Positions 5,838-13,900 of a stretch of DNA of 22,245 nucleotides are shown one piece after another. A program made the translations under genes and the position numbers. Location of the stretch: IMG/VR virus record IMGVR_UViG_3300025168_000753, positions 1 through 22,245 of that record; one strand, written 5' to 3'. This stretch comes from a virus. Each line of letters opens with the position of its first letter. The stretch's first letter is position 1. The notes beneath the pieces were generated by a model, which saw only the letters and a program-made list of their open reading frames with translations, had not been told where the DNA came from and did no database searches.

Positions 5838-6260
5838 ATGATCGAAGAAATCGAGTCTTTGGTTTCGCAGTTATCGGAAGCTGAAAAAAGTAAAGTAGTT
5901 ATTGAGGATACGATTGCTAGTTTAAAGAATAAAATTCTTCAAACAAAGCATGCCTCAACTTATTTGAACCCTTTGTCCAATACGGGTGGTTCAAAAACTT
6001 CGGACGGCCTCACTTATTCTATTCCCAAAAAAGTTGAGTGGGATCAAGCTGATCTGGATTTGATACTTGAATCCATTCCTCGGGCTGACTGGCCTCCATT
6101 TGTCACACAATTAACGTCATACAAAGTTGATAACTCGGCTTGGAAGTCTTGGGCAATTGAAAACCCAACGATGGCTTTTAAGTTTAACCGAGCTAGGTCA
6201 GTTACGTTTGGTAAAAAAACTGTGGCAAGGTCTAAAAGTAAAACTAATAAGGAGGACTAA
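5838..6260 (+). CDS. Early protein of unknown function, 140 aa
   Basis: I chose the ATG at 5838, with AAAGGA 7 nt upstream, over an upstream TTG. The first 40 residues form a probable coiled coil (EEIESLVSQLSEAEKSKVVIEDTIASLKNK is helix-like with heptad spacing). The middle reads DGLTYSIPKKVEWDQADLDL and continues with ADWPPFVTQLTSYKVD, and the C-terminus is basic and Lys/Ser-rich. Proteins with this YSIPKK..WD pattern are familiar to me next to Sak4-type recombinases in phages, always without an assigned role. Its stop overlaps the next start as TAATG, with GGAGG just before, so it is tightly coupled to the ATPase gene. A helper function in recombination is inference from position. Confidence 0.75.
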   Translation: MIEEIESLVSQLSEAEKSKVVIEDTIASLKNKILQTKHASTYLNPLSNTGGSKTSDGLTYSIPKKVEWDQADLDLILESIPRADWPPFVTQLTSYKVDNSAWKSWAIENPTMAFKFNRARSVTFGKKTVARSKSKTNKED

Positions 6261-7042
6261 TGTCCCTATTGAATCAGGTTGAAAACCGAGATCAAATCTC
6301 TGTGCCTGTAGTAAGGATGAATATCCAAGGCACTGATGGCTCTGGCAAGAGCACCTTCGGCGCTGGTGCAGAAGCACCTATATTTATCCAGGCAGAAGAC
6401 GGCTTGTCGTTTATCGATGTGCCAAGGTTCCCACTATGTAACACCTGGAATGAAATCCTAGATTGCGTAGAGGTTATAGCGAATGAAGAACATAGCTATA
6501 AGACTGTTGTCTTGGACACTACGGATAAAGCTTCAACCCTCTGCCAGCAACATGCTTGCGCGGAGAACGGTTGGAAAAGCATAGAGACACCAGGTTTTGG
6601 TAAAGGCTTTACCGCTGAGAAAGAGTATTGGATTCATTTGCTTAATGGATTTGATGCTTGTATTCGCAAAGGGATCAATGTGATTCTTCTGTCTCATGTA
6701 CAGGAGAAGACATTCAATGATCCAGAGCGTGAACCATACGACAGGTGGACTATGCGTTGCCCTAAAGGTGTTAACGCCGTGATTAAAGATTGGGTTGATT
6801 TTAATTTTTTTGCTTCTTACGAGATCAACACGGTCAAGGAAGGGACAAACAAAACGAGAGCAGTCTCATTCGGTAACCGCGCACTCTTCACAAAGTTTGC
6901 TGCTGCTTATGACGCTAAGTCGCGTATTGAGTTACCAGATAAAATTGATTTCAATTGGAATTCTTTCTACACGCATTACACCAACGCGCTTTCAGCTAAA
7001 ATTAACTCTCAACAACCATTGGCTAAGGAGGCCACAGCATGA
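6260..7042 (+). CDS. Sak4-like RecA-fold ATPase, phage recombinase
   Basis: This 260-residue protein has the layout of the phage nucleotide-binding AAA_24/Sak4 family. Walker A is GTDGSGKST at residues 24-32, Walker B is TVVLD at 82-86, and INVILLSHV at 139-147 contains the downstream polar residues typical of RecA-like cores. It lacks the length and the C-terminal domains of full RecA. Sak4 proteins assist single-strand annealing and homologous recombination together with a phage ssDNA-binding protein, and here a DUF669 protein follows directly with an ATGA overlap. A helicase and a RecB/Cas4-like exonuclease further on support a recombination module. The fold assignment is strong; the annealing role rests on family and context. 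Confidence 0.85.
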   Translation: MSLLNQVENRDQISVPVVRMNIQGTDGSGKSTFGAGAEAPIFIQAEDGLSFIDVPRFPLCNTWNEILDCVEVIANEEHSYKTVVLDTTDKASTLCQQHACAENGWKSIETPGFGKGFTAEKEYWIHLLNGFDACIRKGINVILLSHVQEKTFNDPEREPYDRWTMRCPKGVNAVIKDWVDFNFFASYEINTVKEGTNKTRAVSFGNRALFTKFAAAYDAKSRIELPDKIDFNWNSFYTHYTNALSAKINSQQPLAKEATA

Positions 7043-7605
7043 GTTTTTTTGATCAACAAGTAAATTTATCACAAATAGAAGATACGAGCGGTGATTTCTC
7101 ACCAATCCCAGAGGGCGAATACACTTTAGAAGCTAGTGGATATACAGAGAAACTCTCCTCTAAAGGAAGTGAGATGCTCGTATTAGAGTTCACAATTGTT
7201 GGACCTAGCTTCAGTGGCCGTAAGATTTGGGACAATTATGTCAAAGGTCAGCCAGTTGCTTACGGGATACTCAAGTCTTGGATCGTTGCAACCGGACTGT
7301 CTGGTGACCAAGAGCTTAACGTGCCTCTGATTAACAGCGCCATGAATCGTAGATTCCAGGCTAATGTTCACATGAAGGGAGGGAACAATGGCTTCGCAGA
7401 CAAGCCAAAGATTAAGACCTTCTTAACGCCACAAGCGGCTCCGGTTCAACAGCCTGTTCAACAGCAAGTTCAACAGCAAGTTCAGCAACCTGTTCAACAG
7501 CAAGTACAGCAGCCTATGCAGCAAGACATGCAGCCTGGGCAACCTACGGAGCAACCTAATATCGCTGCTGGCAACGCTCAATTCAATGCTTCATGGTCGA
7601 AGTAA
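7039..7605 (+). CDS. DUF669 protein, probable ssDNA-binding partner of Sak4
   Basis: The 188-residue product begins like DUF669 proteins: PIPEGEYTLEASGYTEKLS, then LVLEFTIVGPSFSGRKIWDNYV, a strand-rich OB-like domain over about residues 20-115. DUF669 genes regularly sit beside Sak4 or Erf-type recombinases and are thought to act as ssDNA-binding proteins. From residue 135 a run of seven PVQQ/QVQQ-type tetrapeptides gives a flexible Gln-rich tail ending NAQFNASWSK. Bacterial SSBs also have a low-complexity tail before a conserved tip, but this tip is not the acidic DDxxF type. The ATG at 7039 overlaps the ATPase stop as ATGA and has AAGGAG 8 nt upstream. Confidence 0.8.
   Translation: MSFFDQQVNLSQIEDTSGDFSPIPEGEYTLEASGYTEKLSSKGSEMLVLEFTIVGPSFSGRKIWDNYVKGQPVAYGILKSWIVATGLSGDQELNVPLINSAMNRRFQANVHMKGGNNGFADKPKIKTFLTPQAAPVQQPVQQQVQQQVQQPVQQQVQQPMQQDMQPGQPTEQPNIAAGNAQFNASWSK
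7441..7524 (+). repeat. 12-bp tandem repeat coding for a P/Q-V-Q-Q tail
   Basis: Seven units of 12 bp run in frame, consensus CCT/CAA-GTT-CAA-CAG, encoding PVQQ, PVQQ, QVQQ, QVQQ, PVQQ, QVQQ and PMQQ. The near-identity of the middle units suggests expansion by replication slippage, so copy number may vary between related phages. Confidence 0.9.
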
Positions 7606-7742
7606 TAGTTGTTTTCAGGGTTGGCTCAAAAGAATTTCGGCAGAGTTTTTTTGATGCTAACCAGGGTGTGGTCGATTATTTTGTCGGCCGCATCCTACCT
7701 GAAAATATTGTAAAGATTGTTGAGAAAAAATATGAACTATAA
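7593..7742 (+). CDS. Small hypothetical protein, 49 aa
   Basis: A short open frame fills the first half of the otherwise empty gap between the DUF669 and helicase genes. The ATG at 7593 overlaps the DUF669 gene by 13 nt in another frame and the frame ends at TAA 7740-7742. The product starts MVEVIVVFRVGSKEFRQSFF, continues through an Asp/Gly-rich turn and ends IVKIVEKKYEL, a plausible strand-strand-helix-strand mini-domain. There is no clear ribosome site, so it may depend on translational coupling. The absence of any other gene in the gap and the protein-like composition are the support; the function is unknown. Confidence 0.5.
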   Translation: MVEVIVVFRVGSKEFRQSFFDANQGVVDYFVGRILPENIVKIVEKKYEL

Positions 7743-7884
7743 AAGAAAGATGGAAGCGGTATTAAAGATTATACAACGACCAAATCTTAGCCTTTGGGCG
7801 ATTGATTACTGGCACGATGTTTATACAAAGCTTGCTAAGGAAGAGATAAATGAAGCTAAGAGAGTACCAAGAACAGTCCATTGA
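7732..7884 (+). CDS. Small hypothetical protein, 50 aa
   Basis: The ATG at 7732 lies inside the last codons of the preceding 49-residue frame, and the TGA at 7882-7884 lies 35 nt inside the helicase gene. The product is helical, basic and aromatic (KMEAVLKIIQRPNLSLWAID, then YWHDVYTKLAKEEINEAKR). No strong ribosome site precedes it. Overlaps at both ends are normal in this operon. It could be a chance frame, but with its neighbour it accounts for the only gap in the rightward operon. No function can be assigned. Confidence 0.45.
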   Translation: MNYKRKMEAVLKIIQRPNLSLWAIDYWHDVYTKLAKEEINEAKRVPRTVH

Positions 7885-9514
7885 TGGCATCAAGCATTGG
7901 TTTGGAACACAAACTTCTCCGCCATTACTTGTATTGCCAACTGGATCAGGTAAGACCGTAGTTTTTGCTACTCTGATTCAAAAATTATTTAAGATGAATC
8001 CTAATAAAAGATTTTTAATACTGGCTCATCGTCAAGAATTGATTAGTCAGGCCCGAGACAAATTACTTAGTGTCTGGCCATGCGCTCCTTACAGTATTAT
8101 GGCTGCTGGTCTAAAAAAGTTTGATGCAACAGCGCCTATTGTGATTGCCAGCAGAGATACACTGGCTTCAAAGAAACGGCTACATACATGCGAACCATTT
8201 GATTTGGTTGTAGTTGATGAGGCCCACCATGTAGGTCCAGATAAAAACAGCAGGTATCGAAAGATACTTAGCCATCTGCAAGAGATTGGTGATCCTTATG
8301 TAATGGGTGTGACTGCAACTCCTTACCGCATGGGCCAAGGAATGATCTATGGTATGGATGATGAATACTACTTCGGTGGTGTTGCTCACCAGGTTACCAT
8401 TCCAGATCTCATTGAGCAGAATTATTTATGTAGGTTATCTGCGTTTGCAGTAGCAGACAGCGCCATCATCGATGCATCCACTGCTCGAGTAAAATTCAAA
8501 GGCGGTGACTACCGAGAGGCAGACCTCGAGGTGATTGCTATGGAGGATAGCACCATAGTCCAGATCATTGATGACTGGATAGACAAAGCTTTCAGTAAAG
8601 GAAGGACCAGTTCAGTATTCTTTTGTGTCACTGTCGCTCATGCATACAAGATGTGCATGTATCTAAAGAAAAGCGGTATCAAGGCCGCTGCGATTACAGC
8701 CGAGACTCCAAACAAAGAAAGAGTACAAATACTCAAGGATTTTGAGTCAGGAGAGATCAATGCTTTGTGTAATGTAGCCGTGCTTACTGAAGGATGGGAC
8801 GCTCCTCGCACAGATTGTATCGCCGTATTACGCCCTACTAAATCTTTGGGGCTGTATGTTCAGATATGTGGGCGTGGCATGCGTACCTGGGGAGACAAGC
8901 AAGACTGTCTACTTCTGGATTACGGTGAGAACATGAAGCGTCATGGCTGTATCGATCGAGCCAAGCCAAAGAATAATAGAGATGAAACTGATGACAAGGT
9001 TTGGATATGTGACTCCTGCCTGGGTGTGAATGACTGGGATGAAAAGATTTGTTTTGAGTGTGGTGAGCCTAGGCCAAGTAAGGTTGAAGAAGAACCTGCA
9101 CAGGCTGAAGGAACTGGATTGGTTGATAAAGATGTAGCCGCGGCCAATGAGGCGGCTGAAGGTTATGTCCTGTCAGATGAGATGCAGGAAGCTGATACAA
9201 AGGAGCAGGTCAAAGTAGTAAGTAATATCTCTGCTGAATTTGCGGTCTCAGCTAACGGTAATCCGTACTGCAAGGTTAAGTTTTTGACGCACGATACCTA
9301 TTACCCATACAGTATGTCTCTTATGATTGGCATGTCTGGAAAAGCAGGTCTTGCTGCTGAGATGAAGTGGGGAAAATTAAGCAATAAATTATCGTGCCCT
9401 AATACCATAGAAGATGCGGTAGATGAAATAAACAATGGTGCATTTGATTTGATTCAAGACATCGTAGTTAGAAAAGAGGGGAAATACTGGAATGTTATCA
9501 ACGCAAATTTTTGA
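7850..9514 (+). CDS. SF2 DEAH helicase with zinc ribbon, RadD-like
   Basis: The 554-residue protein shows a complete superfamily 2 helicase core: Q-motif-like REYQEQSI near the start, motif I LPTGSGKT at about 29-36, motif Ia LAHRQEL, motif II VVDEAHH at about 122-128, motif III GVTATPYR, motif V-like TEGWDAP and motif VI QICGRGMR. Four cysteines at about 388, 391, 402 and 405 (CDSC and CFEC) form a zinc ribbon, followed by an acidic linker and a C-terminal domain of about 100 residues. This order resembles RadD (YejH), which takes part in repair and recombination of branched DNA. Its ATG has AAGGAAG 6 nt upstream. In the operon it probably unwinds or remodels recombination intermediates. The helicase call is certain; the RadD comparison is from layout only. 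Confidence 0.9.
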   Translation: MKLREYQEQSIDGIKHWFGTQTSPPLLVLPTGSGKTVVFATLIQKLFKMNPNKRFLILAHRQELISQARDKLLSVWPCAPYSIMAAGLKKFDATAPIVIASRDTLASKKRLHTCEPFDLVVVDEAHHVGPDKNSRYRKILSHLQEIGDPYVMGVTATPYRMGQGMIYGMDDEYYFGGVAHQVTIPDLIEQNYLCRLSAFAVADSAIIDASTARVKFKGGDYREADLEVIAMEDSTIVQIIDDWIDKAFSKGRTSSVFFCVTVAHAYKMCMYLKKSGIKAAAITAETPNKERVQILKDFESGEINALCNVAVLTEGWDAPRTDCIAVLRPTKSLGLYVQICGRGMRTWGDKQDCLLLDYGENMKRHGCIDRAKPKNNRDETDDKVWICDSCLGVNDWDEKICFECGEPRPSKVEEEPAQAEGTGLVDKDVAAANEAAEGYVLSDEMQEADTKEQVKVVSNISAEFAVSANGNPYCKVKFLTHDTYYPYSMSLMIGMSGKAGLAAEMKWGKLSNKLSCPNTIEDAVDEINNGAFDLIQDIVVRKEGKYWNVINANF

Positions 9515-10580
9515 ACAGATCGATGAGAAGATTGTAGAGTTAGAGACTCGATACCGAGGGCATTTTGGTATGAGTGGGGTGGGTGATGACGATGAGCGCA
9601 AGCTATGGTTAAGCTTTAGGCACTGCCTTAACTCTAGCTTTGAAGGCCGCATGCTTAGATTGTTTAACCTGGGGAATAGGATTGAAGATCAAGTGGTCGA
9701 TGATATTAAGCGCACCAAGGTAATGTCTGTAGCCGCTGAAGACCAAGACGGCAATCAGTTTAGCGCGTCACTTCTTGGTGGGCACTTTGCTGGATCTTGT
9801 GATGGATTGTTGAAGGGTGTATTCCCTGAGCCCAATGAAGAAACGATTGTGTTGTTGGAGGTAAAAAGTGCCAACGATAAGCGTTTTAAACAGCTCCAAA
9901 AGGAGGGGGATTATGGGGCTTGGAGCGAAACTTATCGTTGGCAAATCCATTGTTACATGGGTGCTTTCAGCTTAACACACGCTTTAGTAGTAGTGGTAAA
10001 TAAAAATACCAGCGAGATTTACACAGAGATCATTGAGTTTGAGCCAGAGATCTGGGAACAAGCCCAAGAAAAAGCCAAGAGAATCATATGTAGCGAGTCT
10101 CCACCCCCGCCATCGAGGTCGGAAAGTGACTGGCGAATGAAGAATGAAAGCTCTGCGTACCAGGACGTTTATTTTAAAAGACGCTTACCACAATCTGTTA
10201 ACTGTCGAAATTGTATAAATTCAAATCCTGTTGTAGAAAGTCATGGTGCTGTTTGGTATTGCTCCCGTAAAAAGAAAGCGTTAACTTTTGAAGAGCAACG
10301 CGCTGGGTGTGATGAGCATTTGTGGATACCAGCTTTAGTTAATGCTGATCATTTACCTGATGAAAGCACTGAGGATAAGATGGTTTATCGAGTAGGGATA
10401 ATGAAGATATTCAACGTGGTATCTAGTAAGCGAGGAGAGTACAAGTACAGTAGTTGTGAGATGAGAGAGCTATCCAAGACAGGCTTTGATTTGGAAATGA
10501 TTGATACTATGGAGCCAATTAAAAATGAATTTGATGGAACTTATGTAGAGACTATGGATGAATCAATCGTCCCATTCTAA
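9492..10580 (+). CDS. PD-(D/E)XK exonuclease, RecB/Cas4-like, with Cys cluster
   Basis: The 362-residue product carries a PD-(D/E)XK nuclease core in about residues 55-195: GNRIE (61-65), GSCDG with D104, LLEVKSA with E123 and K125, and YRWQIHCYMGA with Q151. This is the order of RecB-type and Cas4-type exonucleases. After it come C238-x2-C241, C257 and C273 with H275, a possible metal or Fe-S site at the C-terminal side of the nuclease. The gene starts 23 nt inside the helicase gene and is the last of the rightward operon. Its likely role is resecting DNA ends to give single strands for the Sak4/DUF669 pair. Its TAA interleaves with the TAG of the convergent DUF1064 gene (4-nt overlap). Confidence 0.85.
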   Translation: MLSTQIFEQIDEKIVELETRYRGHFGMSGVGDDDERKLWLSFRHCLNSSFEGRMLRLFNLGNRIEDQVVDDIKRTKVMSVAAEDQDGNQFSASLLGGHFAGSCDGLLKGVFPEPNEETIVLLEVKSANDKRFKQLQKEGDYGAWSETYRWQIHCYMGAFSLTHALVVVVNKNTSEIYTEIIEFEPEIWEQAQEKAKRIICSESPPPPSRSESDWRMKNESSAYQDVYFKRRLPQSVNCRNCINSNPVVESHGAVWYCSRKKKALTFEEQRAGCDEHLWIPALVNADHLPDESTEDKMVYRVGIMKIFNVVSSKRGEYKYSSCEMRELSKTGFDLEMIDTMEPIKNEFDGTYVETMDESIVPF

Positions 10581-10933
10581 GCGACCTTCGCTGGCCTTAC
10601 ATCTGCTCTTGGGTTTTTTACTATTAGTATTACCGTGCCAGGGTATAGGGCTTCAACTAATTTTTTCTTGAGAGAAAAGACTTGAGTGATTACGCCCTTG
10701 GTATCCTCTACTACAGTCTCGCCGTCTAACTTATATCGGAAGTCAGCAATGTATTTGCATATCCTCTTACCCTCTACCCAGCATTCGTAAGGAGTTTGTA
10801 TTTCCAGGTCAGTAATTTCTCCTGCGCCTTCCAAAGCTTTAAGTATCTTGTATCGAGCCCCTTCTAGTTTGGAATCAAAGACAATGCCATCGTACTCAAC
10901 CTTGATGGCTTTGTACTTGGACCTTCTCGGCAT
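10577..10933 (-). CDS. DUF1064 nuclease-fold protein
   Basis: The 118-residue product matches my memory of DUF1064, a small phage family with a PD-(D/E)XK-type core related in fold to Holliday-junction resolvases and VRR nucleases. Key residues are E24 in DSKLEGARYKILK, D64 in CKYIADFRYKLD and D77-x-K79 in VVEDTKG. It begins 3 nt after the 1335-residue gene's end and has only a weak ribosome site, so it is probably read through from the late operon. In phages such enzymes can resolve branched DNA before packaging, which would suit late expression. Activity is inferred from conserved residues and context. Confidence 0.75.
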   Translation of the reverse strand: MPRRSKYKAIKVEYDGIVFDSKLEGARYKILKALEGAGEITDLEIQTPYECWVEGKRICKYIADFRYKLDGETVVEDTKGVITQVFSLKKKLVEALYPGTVILIVKNPRADVRPAKVA

Positions 10934-10935
10934 TA

Positions 10936-13900
10936 CTAAACAATGCCCATTAATTTATTTAATTCGACCTGTCTTAGCGCATCATTAGATTGGTTTTTCT
11001 TAAACAAAGAACTAATCCCTGGTTGGCTTGTCAGTTTAGGTGCGCCGAACAAAGAGGAAAATTTTTCATCTTGATCAAAAAGAATCCCCGTCTGTGTGGC
11101 TGGAGAACTTACTGGTAGCCTTTCTCCAAATGACATTGTTGCTTCTCGCGTTATCATTCTCATGTCTATTGGATTTGCAGCCTTAGTATCCGTCTCTTTT
11201 TGAGCTTGTAATATTGTTTCTTTTGAAGGGAAGAAAGGAACGAACCTACCATTCATCACCTCTTTGTATTTAGGAGTCTTTGCTCTTTTAAGAGGTGCAG
11301 AAATCTCATTCTCAGATAGACCAAGACTTCTAGCATCTTCTATAGCCATAGATAAATCTCTTAAAGATTTAAACCTTTGCTCATTACTTACTACATAAGC
11401 TTTGGTAATGTCTTCTGCGCTCTTAACATTTCTGTTTCTAGCCACCGAGTTAAATATTCTTGCCGCTTGCCTGACATTGTCTGAAGCTTCAACCCCTCGA
11501 TAGTAAAGAGTGTTTTCAAGTTGAGGCTTTAATACCTTTAGGCCGCTTAATGATTCAGCAAAAGTCCCTGCGGTATTTAATCTTTCCCCTCTTCTATTTC
11601 TCATGGTGTTTGGATCCATTCCAACCGCAAGACCAACAGACTTTGGGAAATCTTTAAAGTTGAAGTCAATGTACTCAAGCAATGGTATCCCACTTCCAGA
11701 AAGAACCGAGTCAGTACTGGCGGAGAATTCTCCAGGTGACACACCAGGAGTTAATGATTCTGCAATATGAGAAAATCGTTTAGCAAATTTAAGATTGAAC
11801 GGATCTGCTTCATTGACAATAGGACGATCAAATTGAGTCCTATTCCTTACAATATCTAATGTTTTTTCAGCCACCATAGCCTCGCCAAAGAATGGCGTGA
11901 AGAATTCGCCAGAGGCATCAGTCAAAGCATTCAATATTATTTCAGTCAATTCTTGCTCAGAGGTAATGCCATTATTTACAGCATTCCACAAAGCAGTAGT
12001 GGGTCTCTTTAAATAATCATATGGATTGGTGTATGAGAAGTTATAAAGCTCAGTAATGTTTCCATCTTTATCTGAACCAACAGGAATCAATACGCTGTTG
12101 CGGTCCCAAGGCGCTGCAAAAGAGCGCTTGTATGCATTGACCTGTTCGTTATCAACTCCGGTTAATGCTAGACCAACGCCATACAACCCATTATTTAATC
12201 CTACGGTGACCGTACTTAGTCCAACCAACCGCCTCATACCAATAGAACGAACAGCAGCAGACTCACTTGATAGTTCTTTAACAGCCCTTCCCAGTATGTT
12301 GGATCCAGTACGCAGAATTTCAGCAGGAAACGCAATAAAGTTTCCGACTACAGGTATCCGTCTAATGTTTTGAACTAGTAATGGTACGCGAGAATAGTTA
12401 GGCACCGTGTCCTTAACAATCGCCGCCGATTCTCGCTTGAGGAATAACTCTTTAGCCTCATCATCAAGCTGTCGGACATCAACATCCAAACCAAAGTCGG
12501 TAATATTCCTAACATCAGTTGCTGGAATTTTAGCGTTGGGGTCTGCTTTTAATACTCCTTCTAGCCTACCTTTTTCCATCTTATAGCTGTAGATTTTCCA
12601 CATATCATCTGAGCCTTGATACAGCTTGTTAGCAAACGTGCTTTTTCTACTAGATGCAAGATCGATTATTTTTTTACTCAACCCTTTTGAATTACCAATA
12701 TAAGAATTTCCTGCATCTTTAATAAGATCTTCCCACTCACCTTTCCTCGCACCGCTGTCAACTATTCCTAGTTCAATAAAATCATTAAACTCTTTATCTA
12801 ACTCTATCTTGTTTAATCCAGATGACGGGCCTGTGATACCTGATTTCTCTGACAGCCTGTACTTATCAAAGCTGTTATTAAAAACAAGTCTAGCTGAATC
12901 AATTAAATTTTCTCGCTTTCCAAAGTTACCATTGGCCAATGCAAAGAAAGAAGCGGTCGTTGCGTTTCGTATCTGAGTGATTGGGCTATACACTGTCTTA
13001 GCCATCTGAGATATTCCCTTTACACCTAGCAGGGTGGCGTAGAATTTATTTTGAGCTAGGCTATCAAAGATTCCAGGGATGTCTTGGAAGGCCCTGACAT
13101 GTTCTGCTCTAGCCCACTTACCATTAAGACCACCATACTTTAACTTGTCTCCTTTAGAGTCACTTCCTATTTGAGCCCAGTCAGACAGATCATCACCAAT
13201 CTCATCTGCGTTTTTTAGAAATTTACTATTAGCTGGAAGTGCATTGTTAAAATCATCGATGCGTTTAAAGTATCTTCCTTTAGTAATGATCTTAGACTGG
13301 CCTTCAATTGTTTCTTGAACCTTAGTAAGCAACCCTTCCTTTCTCTCATCTAAAGGCCGATTGGTTGTGTAGTAAGTACCGTCTTTCTTTTTGGATCTTA
13401 CTAAAGAATCACCTGTGTACTCTCCTAGAAACTCTCTAATGGCAGGAAGGTTATCAAGTTTTTTACCCTTTAAAGGGCCTTGAGCTGCAGCGTACAGAAC
13501 ATCCTCATCAAACTGCATTCTGGTTTCCATTCCTTGTGAATTAAAGTTTTTCCTAGACAGCATGTTCTTTAGAGTTACATTAATCTCTGATGTTAATTCG
13601 GATCCAACCGTTCTTCCTTCATTAAGGAGTAAGGTTTTTAGTTCGTCTTTCGCTGCTTGCGTTTTTTCTAGCGTAGGAATGTAATCAGGATCTCGTAAAG
13701 ATCGATAAGTTCTCGTACCATAATATTCCATTTGACCATTAATAGTTTCTCTTAGGTTTTTATAGAACTCATCGTCACCTATTAGCTTGAGTTTTGTTTC
13801 ATCTGTAAGCGTCATGGATTGTTCTTTGATTTGCTTTTTAATATTTGTTGCGGCATCAAACAAACTAACGCGCTTAGTGTCATAAACCTTGTACAAACTT

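Noticed and set aside
10580-10592. AGCGA-CCT-TCGCT hairpin at the convergent junction as a terminator
   Set aside because: The stem is only 5 bp, has no adjacent T-tract and lies in the coding sequence of the DUF1064 gene.
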